Assembly: GCF_020882245.1 (NCBI RefSeq)
Contig: NC_083598.1
Coordinates: 70,375,714-70,439,713 of the forward strand
Origin: Rhopalosiphum padi
Lineage: Eukaryota; Arthropoda; Insecta; Hemiptera; Aphididae
Length of the DNA: 64,000 nucleotides
Direction: 5' to 3'
Shown here: in pieces, positions 21,640 to 34,400 of the stretch
How positions within the stretch are numbered: the stretch's first letter is position 1
Layout: each line of letters starts with the position of its first letter
Translations under genes and position numbers: made by a program
The notes under the pieces: model-generated
What the model was told of the DNA's origin: nothing
What the model saw: the letters and a program-made list of their open reading frames with translations, nothing else
The model's database searches: none

Positions 21640-22445
21640 TTCTTATCGTTGAGAATCTGACTGTGTGGCATAAGTGAAATAAACGTTTATCGGCCGACGG
21701 AAAACATCACTGTTATCCGCTAACTTATAAATAAAATATGGTTGTTGGTCGTCTTGACTATAGTATAATTTTGGCAACTCTTCCATGCTTATGTTTTAAG
21801 TCAGTTTCACATATAGACATATTAAAAAATTCTTTTTTATGTTTAATTGTCTATGGTTTTATAGCAGCTAAATCATCTAATATGCGAACTGCGAAGTTCG
21901 GCCCGACTGCACATTTCTTTGTTGATCTTGGTTAGTGCGCGATAACAACGGCCAATCAAAATACGATAAAAAGATAGATGACCAGTGCCACAAGTAACGA
22001 CTAACGAGTTGTCGAGTTAGCAAGGCGTGCAGTGCACAGCACACAGACCCCTCTGTATTTGACATTTTATACTATATAGCTCACTAAGGCCTTTGATCAT
22101 TATTTGTCAATTTACCGTGTCTTTATTAATCAGAGATAGGAATATTATTCATAATAATAATAATAATTGTTGACAGCTGAGTTTTTCTAAGATGCAGAAG
22201 TATATATTCAAATGATAAAATTGTAAAATCATAGATTATACATTTTTACACCGGATGATCACGACTGTTAGTCACCTCAAGTATGGCAATCGATTTAATC
22301 CTATTTTTTTTGGACCGATTTATAAACACCATTCCCGACTGAATTTATGGTGAAGCAATTTTTCCTCAGCTCACTCCAAGGCGCCAAAAGTAGCTTACAA
22401 ACACCGGAATCGAGTTACACCAGTCCCTAGCTAGTAAGTATAAAC
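21640..22445 (+). promoter_or_regulatory. Less AT-rich patch, possible promoter or non-coding exon
   Basis: This patch is richer in G+C than its flanks. It includes a CCAAT-type string (ggccaatcaaa near 21,950), a small hairpin (cgaact-gcga-agttcg near 21,893) and a donor-like ctagtaagtat near 22,431. An ATG frame at 21,738-21,935 shows no recognisable domain. It may be a promoter and non-coding first exon of an unseen transcript, but this is weak evidence. Confidence 0.2.
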
Positions 22446-25400
22446 ATCTTATTATTATAAAATTTAATATTATTATCATAATGACTTAATATGATCACTA
22501 AAAAATTAAAACAGAAACTTAACAGATTTAATTTGTTTTTATTAATATCAGGGTAAACAATTTTAAATTAAAATACCGTTTTTAAAAGGATTTTTTTTTT
22601 ATTAAACCATGGTTATTAATAGTTTTTAGTTTCACAAAAAAAACAATTTTTGTCCTGTTAATACTTCCCCCATCATTATGGATATTGGAATGTCTAATGA
22701 CTCTAATGGGTTAATTCTCACGGAACACTCGTATACAAATATTTTAGTTACTTGCCTATTAATTATCTAACGAAATTATTGAAATATAAATATAAATGTG
22801 ATTAAAAATCTATTTTCATAGTTTATGACTGCTAGATTTAAGGGAGGAGGTTTCACTTAAAATTAAGAATTAAATATTCTTAGAGTTTAAGATAACTATG
22901 TGTGTTTACTTTTTCCACTGTTTAATAAAAAATAATCAGTATCAGTGCTGTACATGATATACGAGTATGTATTGGTGGTAGTTAGTTAAAGATCTCCTGT
23001 TCTACTTTTGCACCCGGGCCCCCAAATACGTACCTAGTTGCGGTACGCACTAAAAACAGGACCGTCATCGCATTTTCATGGTGGCCGTCTTATCGTTAGG
23101 GGTTTGATCGAACTGTTTTCACGGCATCGTTTGGAAGTAGGTATTTATTAATATATAGATTCGAATGCTGTTTGATTTTTGTAATAATTGTATGTTTATT
23201 TAAGATTTTTATCATTTCTGCCAGTTGTTTCCCTAGGATTAGGTACGCATAAGGCATAATAAGTAATCTACCTACATATGTTATTTACAGATTCTTGGGA
23301 AATTGTAATGTACAATTATTCATACGCTTCTATACTATTCTTAATGATACAACATAACCTAGGATCATAATAAGGGTTACAAAATAATTATATTATTATT
23401 ATAAATATAAATGCAAGTGGGTATATGTTCATATAATAAAGTGCCGATTTTGAACCCCCTTCTAAAATATGTCTAGGAATAAACCTACTTGATTATTATT
23501 TTAAACATAAAAAATTATTTTTAGATGTTTTAGATGTTTTATTCTACATGTAAATAATAATTAACTAATTTAAAAAAGTAATTAACATGGTTCTTAATAT
23601 TTATTTTCATGTTCGGAAAAGTATTACTAAAAAAATCGATCTCGTAAAATTCAATTCCTTTGATAAATTTTAAATAGTTTTAGTTGTAGTATAGTGGAAG
23701 GCATTGTTAGAGATATTTGATAGGCTATTATTATTTATTACACCATAAAAAGTTGATGTAAAATCTTTCTCTATGTTAGTGTATAAAAAAAATTGACAAT
23801 TTTTTAAATTTAGATTAGGAAGTCTGGAGGTATAAGTGTTCATTAAAATTCAAGGGTAGAATACTAAAAAAATGGGGTTTCTTACTATGAGAATAAAATT
23901 AATAAACTGAATTTTTCTTTTTTATTGTTATTTATTACCTACTCGTCCCACTGATTTTATACACAGAATTTATTATCTATTATTTGCAGAAAATCGATTT
24001 AAAAATGATCACTAGATGGCAAGTTTAAGGTTGTTATTTTCTTTTAACCTTTTTTTGTCTTTAAAAAAATGTTCAATGTTCATTTATTTTTAATCGATTT
24101 TACTAGAATGCATGGACTCTGCACTTGTGTATGTAGGTTTGTGAATTTGTGATATAAGTTTATATGTAGGTATATAATAATAAATCTTGGTACCAAATTA
24201 AAAAAAACACTTTTATATATTTTACATAATAATACATTAATATATTTTAGTTAGCAATTTATAAAAGAAAATTCAATAGTAAATTAATATATGTATATAC
24301 CTAAAACTGTTCAATTTATCTAGCTCGAAATTCATCATTGAAGCATCGCAATTTTACATGAGTAACTATTGATTTTGGTATGCATTACAAATCATAATAT
24401 GTTAGGTAATATGTATAATTTTTATGCTATAAAAATGAAAAATAACGGCAACCAGCACATAAATAAATGTATTTAAATTAATCGTCGAAATGCTTGTCAC
24501 AATAGGATTCCAGCTATCTACACGTAGTGCAATAATACATGTTTTGTACATTACAAAAGTTTCTCACGTTGTCTTTGCATTTGTTTTTCTGTGATATAAC
24601 GACGAAATTCGGGATATTTACTTCATTAATTTAAATAAATTAGTGAGATAAAGGTGTACTCATTACACATTAATATTAATTTAACACTAAAAACCGCACC
24701 GTTTCTATATAATATATTAATATAGTTTCTTTGGAACTGTCAAGTATAATAAAGTCGCCAAGTCCATCGTGTTTCGGGAAGACGATCGCTTTTTTTTTTA
24801 GCCTGCGAGAGATGTTTTTTTTTATTTATTTATTTAATACGGAGGTAATAGGTATATAATATAATATATTACAACATGAACACTCAGAACCACTATCGAT
24901 CGGTTTAAAACAGTATATACCCGTGACACGTAACTATAGTCGTTATAAGAACTAAGTGCGCTATCCCACTTCAGTCGTGTTTGCGTAACCGCGTGAAACG
25001 ATAGATACTCACTGAATGGAATGTTATCGACCAATAGATACCATAGGTTACCATTAAGTTGAAATATTCCAATTCAATAGACACGTGGTTACAGTGTCTG
25101 CCAATACTTTATGTAAAAAAATTGTAACCAATAATAATGTACCAAACCCAAAATTACCGAAACCACGAAATATGTCGTAATCAAACACGTCCTACGTGAT
25201 ATGGTGAATAGTGAAATTGTGCCTTAATAGCCTACAAGAGTAGCGCTAGTTTGATAACAAATCGTATTGAAAATGCAGACATTTAATTATAAGGTCATGT
25301 TATTATTTAAGATTTATTATATAAATTTGTAACAAAAGTACTGTGCTAATGCGCTACAAATTCCAAGTTTTCTCACTCAGATGGTCGGAACGACGTACCT

Positions 25401-26069
25401 AAAAATATTATAATTTATAATTATTATATAATGGTGTACAGACGAACGTGACATGACGCGATTCTCGGGTTTAGAAGCGTGGTAGTTCTAATTTGATCAT
25501 GAAAGTCGGCAAAAAGCTTTTTTCTTTTTGAACGACGAAGTGTTTGGATGCGAATTTTTGAGTAATTTATAATAATTGTTACATATAATACATACAAATA
25601 TACAATATGGATTTTGGGGATGTTGTCAACGCATATGGGTGTCAAAATTATTTACAAGACTGATATAAATCTACACGTCTTATTGCGCTGTGGCCTTCTA
25701 AATCATTTGTTTTCCTGTAATACAAGAAACAATATTTCGTACCTAATAATAATAAAAAAAAACCATTTTCTATTTGTCCACTAATTATAAGTTAAGAGAC
25801 AGAACTATTTGAACTAATTGACGGAAGAAATTTGAATAACAATGCACTTCTTTAAACGGCAGACTCTGGGCTAGTTTAGTGTACTAAACTTAAAAATATA
25901 CACGAAACATGAGGTTCACTGCAGAGCAATGCCAGATTGTATTGCACACATCGCCACTAATATCGTTTTAAGATCTACTACCTAAATGCAAAAAATGTTA
26001 AGTTATATGACATGGGCAAGAATATTTTGTATCGAGTCAAGTATTTATAATATACAAGTCGTTTGATTT
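22446..26069. other. AT-rich intergenic DNA
   Basis: No gene is supported. Slightly GC-richer patches near 23.0-23.1 and 25.4-25.65 kb contain only short frames without recognisable domains. Confidence 0.5.
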
Positions 26070-26400
26070 TTGATTTTAGATCTTGAATTTAGCGATGAAT
26101 ATATTGTTTTTATCATTATCTGTTTATTTTTTGTGTACGAGTTCGATTTTCAAAAATGGAGGTGGTTTTGGATATTAAGTTAGATCTAGTTTGTAATTTA
26201 AAAAGGTACAAGTTAAAAATTTCCATTACTTATTTTTATAATTGGGAAAAACAAACAAAAAATTAAGGAAAACGAGAATTTTTACGTAAATCTAATTATT
26301 GACAAAATAAATTTTGTTTTTTAATGTGACTCAAAAATAAATAACCATATATATTTGAAATTTTTACCAAATATTTATTTTATCGTTTTTTATTTATTAT
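26070..26400 (+). repeat. Dispersed repeat copy C, uninterrupted
   Basis: This is the intact counterpart of copies A and B. It runs through 'gtggttttggatattaagtt', 'tataattgggaaaaacaaac' and 'gaaatttttaccaaat' without the insertions seen in those copies, and so serves as the empty-site reference for the Merlin-type insertion. Confidence 0.6.
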
Positions 26401-26753
26401 AATGTATTAAATAGTTAATAATATATTATTATATTCCGAAATTATCACTTAATACGCCCACATAAAAATAACGTTACCTAGGATGATCAGTTGTTCCTTT
26501 TCCTAGCACTATCTAAAAACGTCTAAAGCTGAGGTGGCACGTACCTGAAATGTATGCCCGATTGCGAACAACAGCTGACAACGCGAATAAATAGTGTAGT
26601 AAATAAATTGAAGCCGGGTGAAAACGCAGTCCCAGGGTAGTGATATATTTAAAGTTTAATATCAATTTATATTCGTATCGTACGGTTAATAGACATCGGT
26701 GCTATAATCTTCGTCTAAATTAATTAAGGTTGATGTTGATTAAGCTTCAATTT

Positions 26754-26755
<2 letters not shown>

Positions 26756-26784
<29 letters not shown>
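26756..26784. repeat. (TA)n microsatellite
   Basis: An uninterrupted TA dinucleotide run of about 14 units. Similar shorter runs occur at about 37.28, 37.59 and 40.84-40.88 kb. Confidence 0.9.
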
Positions 26785-26788
<4 letters not shown>

Positions 26789-28589
26789 AGAATTTTGAAA
26801 GATTAGTTGCTTATTATGCCAATTGCTAGTAGATTAAAATAATGTCGGTTCTACGCCTCTACAATATCCTTCAATCAAATTTATTTTAATGGAGTTTACT
26901 GTTTGTATCATTATTTATATAAAGAACACTGAATAGGATTGGTTTATATTTTTATTTTTGGGGAAAAATACATAATTTCTTGTTTAATACAGTTTTGTTT
27001 TGTTTTCTGTTTAAAATTTTGTTTTAAAAGGAATAATTTTTAAGCAGTTTTAAATACCATTTACTTTTATTTATAGTTAGAATATTATTTCACCGTTAAA
27101 AAATGTAAAACAAAATTACATAGGTATTTATACTTATTATTATGTAAAAAAAATTACTTTAAAAAAACTGAATAAATTAAAAAAAAAAAATCCTAAATTG
27201 CACGAACGAATAATTAAAATAACCTCTGATAAATTTAATTATGGTTTTTATATGTACATTCACGTTTCGTTATATTTTCTTGTTACTATTTAAGACGGCA
27301 TTTATTTGTTTGTAAATAAATATGGTAAATCGATATTCTATTATTATTAAGTAATTAAATAAGTTAATTTTCACAACGATACATTTAATATCCTTGTTGA
27401 ATTCTGTTTAACATAATCAAGTATATAAGTATTTTGTTTTTGACTTAATGCATACCTATATATTGTTTTATTTCTATTTATTCACCGTATTATCGGTACC
27501 AATTATCGTGTTCGCGTAAATGTTTGATGTTTTATCATGTAGGTACATATATATTATATAATAATTATCATTATAATCTGTCTGTTTAAACTCGAATATT
27601 AAATGTACCACGTTAAATGTGACAGGATCACAATAGTAAATAGGCTTTCGTACCGCGTTTACAATGTTGTCGTTGTTATTATTATTTATCTAACGCTCCC
27701 ATATACATAATATACCTATATATACTATATTATTATTCTATTGCTTTCGAGCCGAACCACTTCTGACACACCAGTTCCAACCAAAGCTATTCTATGAATA
27801 CAACCCGATTAATTTATAATCGTGGTCCAAAACGACATCACACTCGTACCGCTCTAAATATTTCGGTAGACGGGTTGTAAATGTTATAATTAAACAATAT
27901 ATTGTTATGATAAATAAATGCAGACTAAAAAAAAAACACACGTTATTTATTTCACTATATGCATAACACGATCTCGTTTACTATAATAATATATATATTA
28001 TTATATAATATAATACAATCATTAATCTTCAACACATTTTACACAGTTTTTATGATATTTTATTTAGGTAGGTATAATAATATTAATTTCCATTTTCATT
28101 TTTCATCGCCAGTTTGACTTGACCGTGTTTTGGCCGTAGGATCTGCGCTTCGCTAGCATAATTTAAATATAGTACACTCCTAAATCAAAGGTCTAGCATA
28201 TTGCTTCTCTTGGTCTTTTGAACTGGTTATTTTTAAAGAATATATTTTGGTTTTCATTATAGAAAACTTTTTTGATTATTATTCTCGCTTTCGTAGAGTC
28301 CTGCATTAATAATCTTAATAATTATAATAATAGTAATAATATTAATAACGGTAATAATAATTACAATCATACCCGTACTGCTACGTTATAATATAATATA
28401 ATGTTTAGTTATATAATTATTGATATTGCTGAAATATTAAAAAAAAAAAAAAAAAAACCGTGTCGCAAAACAAACTCGTGTCCGAGAACGTAATAATAAT
28501 TATTGTTATGGATTTTTTTCGAACAAATAATAATACAATATAATTAACGAATAAAAACAACATCGCTTTGGTGTGCCGTTCGCTGTTTA
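26785..28589. other. 3' flank of the kekkon-like gene
   Basis: AT-rich non-coding DNA with a poly-A run near 28,440-28,457 (plus strand). The 3'UTR of the minus-strand kekkon-like gene must lie in the right part. An AATAAA overlaps its stop codon, and further candidates lie lower, so the true end is not fixed. Confidence 0.45.
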
Positions 28590-30605
28590 TTACAGAGCGA
28601 TAGAGTCGTCTTTGTCGGCGCCGTTTTCGTTGCCCGACCGGAACGGCAGCGGCGGGCTGATGATGGGCGCGACGACGACACCACCGCCGCCGCTGTCGTC
28701 CGGGTCGTCCACGATGATGGTCGGCGGTGGTGCGGCGGCTCGAAATGCGACGGCCGTGCTGGCGGCAGGTGTGCCAATCGTCCCGGGCCCCGTGGTCGTC
28801 GACGGATATCCACCCTGCGCGGTGGTGCGCACCACCTGAACGGTGTCGTCGTACGCGGTCAACACGGCCGCCCGTCTGCGCTGTCTTCGGATTGTAGACC
28901 CGGTCACGCCACAGCGGTTACCGGCCACGGCCTCCGCGGCGGTCGCGTAATACGCCCCGAGACACTCGATGCCGCACTGCACCGGAATCTGTATGGAAAC
29001 GTAACCGGTGGCCGGCGGGCATTCGGCCCAAACGATCTGCTCGAAATCGATCTCCCATCCGGCGCGCTTTACGTCGCTCACCACGTCCGGATTGCACTCG
29101 ACGGACGCGACGGCGGTGTCTTCAACCCTCGCAGGCCCAGCCGCCGTTACCGTCACCAAAGTGGCAGTGGCCCGCGTCGACGCGGGACTATGCTCCGCGG
29201 GCTCGGACAGTTCCTTGTCGGCCGTCGTGCTGACGGTTCTGTAACCGTCGGCCACGGGCGCGGCGGGCCTCCGCTTGCTGGCGGTCGACGAATCGCCGGT
29301 CCGGCTGCCGGCGCCCGAGCGTTTCATCCGTCTGCACCGGATGGCCACCAGGATAGCGGCCATGGCCGAGAGGACCACCGAGCCTGCAGCCAAACAACCG
29401 ACGTATAGGAGTGGTCGGCTGTCGCTTGCGCCGCCGCCCGCCGTGGCCGACGACGACTGAGACGGTGCGGACCGGTCGTCGACGGTGCCCGCGGCCAGGA
29501 ACGACCGTCCCGGCCGGACGGTGACCGTAAAATTGACGCGAGCCCTGCCCGCCCTGTTCTCGGCCACGCAAGCGTACGTACCCGCGTCGGCCACGCTGGC
29601 GTTGTACACGTACAGCTCGGCGGTCGTGTTGCCGTCCACGGTGATTAGCTCGGACGCGTTGTGCCGGTACACGGGCGCGTCGCCGTAAAGCCATTCGACC
29701 GTGGCCACCGGAGTGGCGGCCACCAGACACCGGAACGAAACGTTGACACCCTCGGCCACGTCCTGCACCGGTTGCGTGCCCGGGTACGCAGCCGGCGCGC
29801 ACGCCAGTTCGATCTCCGACACCCGACTGACCGGCACGTTAGCGTAAGCGGCTGGACCCGAACACACAGGCTCCTCGGTGATCGGCACTCGGGAACCGGT
29901 CAGCCAACGGTGCATGTCGATCATGCGACAGTCGCACTGCCAGTCGTTGCGGTGCAGGTCGATGCCGTGCAACCGGGCGGGCAGCGTGTGCGGCCCGGGT
30001 ACGTGCGTCAACAGGTTGTCGTCCAGCCTGAGCCAGTCGAGGCCGCCGAGGTCGTCGAACGCGCCGGCCGCGACGGCGGTCAGCCCGCAGCCGCTCAGGT
30101 CGAGCGTGGTCAGCTGGCTGAGGTGCCGGAACGCCTTGGCCGGCACTTGTCCGATGGGGTTGCCGCTCAGACTGAGTTTCATCAGCGACGGGCACTCGGA
30201 GAACGCGCCCGTCGGCACCTGCCGCAGACAGTTGCCGGACAGGTCCAGGTCCACCAGATTGGTCAGGCCCCGGAACGCTCGGTCGTGCACGTAGTACACG
30301 TTGCACCGGGACGCGTGGATGCGCTGCAGGTTGGACAGACCGGCCGCGGCGAACGTGTCGTGCGGCAGCCCGGCCGCCGACAGATCGTTGTCCGATATGT
30401 CCAGCACTTGCGTGGCCGGGTCGATTCCCAGCGCCAGCGTGACGCTCGTCACCTTCTTGTCCACGCACTCGACCGTCTGCTTGCCGTTCTTCCACTTGCA
30501 CGCGCACCCCGCCGGACATCCGGGCGACGACGAGATGGTCATCGTCGTCATCGTGGTCGTCATCATCATCATCATCATCATCGCCGTCGTCGTCCATAGA
30601 ACCAT
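28590..30605 (-). CDS. Kekkon-like LRR and Ig transmembrane protein
   Basis: This single coding exon encodes 671 residues. In order they are a Met/Thr-rich leader (about 1-23); a cysteine-flanked LRR N-cap (C30, C34, C36, C47); six to seven leucine-rich repeats (about 65-215, such as LVDLDLSGNCLRQVPTGAF); an LRR C-cap (C224, C226, C248, C269); one C2-type Ig domain (C293 to C346 in DAGTYACVAENRAG); a membrane segment (about 399-423, then RCRRMKR); and a 248-residue cytoplasmic tail ending DDSIAL, a possible PDZ ligand. This order defines the insect Kekkon family, some of which modulate EGF or BMP receptor signalling; the paralogue is not assigned. The ATG at 30,605 is chosen because the frame upstream has only a GTG before an in-frame TGA. 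The coding region is strikingly GC-rich. A splice acceptor (ttgttgcag) ends at 30,680, so the 5'UTR is split. Confidence 0.9.
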   Translation of the reverse strand: MVLWTTTAMMMMMMMTTTMTTMTISSSPGCPAGCACKWKNGKQTVECVDKKVTSVTLALGIDPATQVLDISDNDLSAAGLPHDTFAAAGLSNLQRIHASRCNVYYVHDRAFRGLTNLVDLDLSGNCLRQVPTGAFSECPSLMKLSLSGNPIGQVPAKAFRHLSQLTTLDLSGCGLTAVAAGAFDDLGGLDWLRLDDNLLTHVPGPHTLPARLHGIDLHRNDWQCDCRMIDMHRWLTGSRVPITEEPVCSGPAAYANVPVSRVSEIELACAPAAYPGTQPVQDVAEGVNVSFRCLVAATPVATVEWLYGDAPVYRHNASELITVDGNTTAELYVYNASVADAGTYACVAENRAGRARVNFTVTVRPGRSFLAAGTVDDRSAPSQSSSATAGGGASDSRPLLYVGCLAAGSVVLSAMAAILVAIRCRRMKRSGAGSRTGDSSTASKRRPAAPVADGYRTVSTTADKELSEPAEHSPASTRATATLVTVTAAGPARVEDTAVASVECNPDVVSDVKRAGWEIDFEQIVWAECPPATGYVSIQIPVQCGIECLGAYYATAAEAVAGNRCGVTGSTIRRQRRRAAVLTAYDDTVQVVRTTAQGGYPSTTTGPGTIGTPAASTAVAFRAAAPPPTIIVDDPDDSGGGGVVVAPIISPPLPFRSGNENGADKDDSIAL
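30533..30600 (-). repeat. ATG/ACG-type trinucleotide repeat inside the kekkon-like leader
   Basis: On the coding strand the signal-peptide codons are runs of ATG and ACG/ACC, giving a stretch of seven Met followed by Thr/Met runs. Such tracts are prone to length change. Confidence 0.8.
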
Positions 30606-31057
30606 TACCGCTGCGCGCCAACACTCATATTGCACATGCAGTCATCGCGGTCGTGGTCGTCATCGTCATCGTCACCGCCCTGCAACAAATAAGCACACCA
30701 CCGTGGTAAGTCGTTATGATATTGCTGTGATAGGTACGCGTAAAATATTTCGCAGGAAACGTATTCGCGCGGCATAACAGTGCATTCTCATCACCGGTGC
30801 GTGTAATACGTTATTACCGTGTAATATATATTGTATAATATGATAATATGATATTGTTACGCGTGCGATGACGCCGCAAAGAGGTGATAGTCTGGCCTAC
30901 TTTCTTTTTATATATTACAACATGTTCCCGCGATATTGTCCGGTGCATAATATTTATACGCGATTATAACGACCGCGATCGTCGTGTACACGCCATCGCG
31001 ACGGCAGCCATCGATGCGGCTATAATGAGATTGCGGGACCAGCGTTAATCTTACTAA
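30606..31057 (-). promoter_or_regulatory. 5'UTR, splice acceptor and GC-rich flank of the kekkon-like gene
   Basis: On the minus strand a pyrimidine-rich tract followed by TTGTTGCAG ends at 30,680, so the exon starts at 30,679 and gives a 74-nt leader in this exon. DNA from 30,690 to about 31,030 stays GC-rich and CpG-containing. Upstream non-coding exon(s) and the promoter are further right, place unknown. Confidence 0.6.
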
Positions 31058-31070
31058 ATGTACATAGCAA

Positions 31071-31178
31071 ATGGCTTTCGCAAAATTGATTGGGCACTAC
31101 ATATCTTGCGACCAACCGCACGCACTATCGGCAGAATTAAATCGCACATTCGAGCACGACGTTACGAAATGGCGTGTC
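31071..31178 (+). CDS. Candidate first coding exon of an unrecognised plus-strand gene
   Basis: An ATG in good context (A at -3, G at +4) opens 36 codons (MAFAKLIGHYISC to DVTKWRV) that end exactly at a strong donor, gtaagt, at 31,179. It lies about 470 bp from the kekkon-like gene start in divergent orientation. A second overlapping frame (31,058-31,417) is also open, so the region could simply be GC-elevated non-coding DNA. No downstream exon was identified and I do not recognise the peptide. Confidence 0.22.
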
Positions 31179-31420
31179 GTAAGTCTTCCACGCGCCCAAT
31201 CCACCCCCGACGTATGCATATTCGTCTTTTACACTTGTTATACCATAATTTTCCCTTTTATTTTTCAAACATTCGCCGACCGATAATTCGCCAACCCCAA
31301 TACTCTCGCTTATTACCTAGAAGGCCCGCCCCTACAATAGTTATCAACTTTCCGCTTAACGCGTTGCTCAATGTTTTTATTTTTGTATCGTTTCTGTTTC
31401 TCTACGACATTGTTTAGACA

Positions 31421-34400
31421 CAATACAGTTCTGCGTGTATATTTTATAACCGTAACATGTTTGTTATTGTTTTTTTTTTTATCACACCAGTAATTGATAT
31501 TGCTTGGTTGTGTCTATGCGAGATGTCGATGAATGATAATCATATTATATGTCGTACATAATTATTATTTATATTAAGTTATAATTCTGTAAACATTTGT
31601 GGAATTTTTGTTTATTTATCACCAAGTGCTGCCATATTAATTTCATTAATAAACTACTTTGTACTCATGCATGCAATTTGTCGAGACCAAAAATTTTTAT
31701 TTTAAATTTTCATAACGTATCAATTTGTGGATATTATGTTATTGTACAGTTTTAAATTTACCTTATGGTTTAATTAATTATTTTAAAGCAAAAATCAACT
31801 TTTTTCAAGAAAATGTAAACCACTAATCCCGTAGTACTTAAATGTTTTTATGAAATGTTGCAGAGACAATAATAATTATTATAACCATCTATATTCCATT
31901 ATAGTGGTATTGTCGTTCTACACAGAAATGTAGCACTATTGCCTATACAAAGTGCCGTGTTACGTATAATAATAAAAATAACCAACTAAATCAGATAACA
32001 CTATAAGAGTTACGTTTGGTTTATGGGAATGTGCTTATACGTACGAGCTTCACTCAGTTCAAATTAAAAAATTAAGTTTTATTATTCAAATACATTTTTA
32101 CGTTCATGTAATTCCGAATAAAATGTTTAATATGCGAATTAAAACAGTTTGGTTTATTTTCAAATGAGTCCTTGAACAAATTTATCTTTTTAAAATTTGT
32201 TTGTAGTATTTGGTTTAGTTAAATAAATTAACTGTACATATAAAATACTTTCTAAAAGTATTAATATTCAATAAATTGAAAATCTAATACATTGAATTTT
32301 TAGACATTTCTTTATATCGAATAGCGATTACATTCATACATTCATTATCATCAATTTGATAAAAGCATCTAGATTAATTTGTTGTTTTAACAATACATTT
32401 TAAAATCTCCTCAACCTCTTCTCTATGATCAATAATAAATTTGCAACGGTCATCAAAAAGATAATTAATTTCATATTGGAATCTGGTTTCGCTGTTTAAT
32501 ATTGTATTTGTGTTATTGTTTTCTTCTTTCTATAGTTTTGTATTATTAAAATAATTATCGAGTTGTCATAGTCACTGATAGCTAATCAAATAATAATAAT
32601 AATAAAAATAAAACAGTAAATTATAATATTTTATTATATGGGTAACTTATATATCAAGTATTTTGATATTTTGATTGTTCATCCAGCACATCTTACAGAA
32701 TATTATTTCTTTTTTTTGTTTCTATTAAAGAGCTTTTAGTCAGTGACAGGTATATTCTTGTTAATTAAAATAATATTATGAATTTATTTAATCATTAAAA
32801 CACCCGGAATATTCTTTAACGAAACAGCCTGACGACAACATATTTTATTTGATATTGTGAGTTCTTTTGGTGTTTTTACACTTTTTTTTTTACACAATTT
32901 GTAAAGTTGACTTATTTTGTTGTTTAAAAGTTCTTAATAAAAACAGCAGATGAAAAAAATTATTTTTCGTGATTTTCTATACGTAAATTTTTTTTCTATA
33001 GTAGTATATTTTACCATTGAAAGTTATGACTTTGACAACTGTAAATGACTGCGTATGAATTGTTGTAAATTCTTCTGAATTACTTAGTTGAAAAGTTTTT
33101 TCAAAGATATAATAACGTTTGATACTTTTTTTTTTAATTTAAAATAATCTTAATGGTTCACATTATATTAAATTGAAGTTCAACAACTCACAGTAAGTGT
33201 TATAAATATTGTTTGTACCTACATTTATTTATATTAAATACGGAGACATTTTAATTTTATGGGAATAAATAATAAATTATAAATATAATGACACCTATAA
33301 TATATGGCTTGTTTAGTGTATACATTTAATTTAATTTGTATTTTTGAATCTAAAATTTGCAGGTTTGAAAAATATGTTCATGTAAATCGAATTTAAATGT
33401 ACAATGTATATATGCGGCGTTGTTTAAATCTAAATTATCTCCCGTGTATGGTATTAAAGTAGCTCTTCTACATTTTTTTTTTATAACATATCATAACAAT
33501 AATAATAATAATATAAACGTTTTTACGATGGCGTGGCATTTATTATCTACGTAAGCAATTTTCTATCATAACACGTGTTTCGTTTGACGTATCAAACTTG
33601 GCGTGTAGGTGCTAGGTGCGTTATTGGCATAAAAAATATTTGGATTACACACATTTCGGAATTTTATATATATTATATTTTTCTCGCATGTGTGCTATTT
33701 ATTTATATATAATTTAGCGTGTGAGTATGTAAAATAATGGTTGCTGACATATGATCAGTCAGAGTAGCCCTTTTCTATAGGCAACCGAATATCGATAAGT
33801 ACATTTATGAGTTTATTGGTAAATATTATTGAAGTTAAAAAGTGTATGATATCTCAAATAATAAAAATAAATCGTAATTAATATTTTATTTGTATAATAA
33901 TAAGGACAAAAACTTATTTATAACCCTTTATAGTTTGAATATTTTAGTTTCAAAATTTATAATTTAAATAGTTATTTTTAATTTGTTGTAGTATATGTTA
34001 AATATTTTATACAGTAAGTTATTAAATATTATTATTTGTAAATGGAGTTGTTCCACACGATAGATTATTATTATTATTATTTATATTTATGTCTACCTCG
34101 GCTAATTTTAAATAGCTTATTAGAGTTTATACAATAAACTGTATTTGAGTGTATTAGTTATATCACTGTTTTGAAAATAATATAGTACTGAAAGAAACAT
34201 GTGTGTTTATGCAATGTTATTCTTTAAATATACTAAGTAATCCGTATGGTTAATTGAAAAAAAGTAAGTTTTCTTTACATATGTACCAATCTTATGTATA
34301 GTTTTGTTTTTACACATTTTATAACGTGATCACATTAACCATGTATAGGATGAATGTCAACGAATAAATAAATTGTAGTTGAATATCTACCTAGTACAAA

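Noticed and set aside
29661..30599. Long plus-strand frame of 312 codons antisense to the kekkon-like gene, and several others in the same region
   Set aside because: They are shadows of a GC-rich coding exon with few stop codons. The minus-strand frame alone shows coherent domains.
30606..30635. Ten extra N-terminal residues of the kekkon-like frame
   Set aside because: They require starting at GTG. The first in-frame ATG is at 30,605, and an in-frame TGA lies just upstream.
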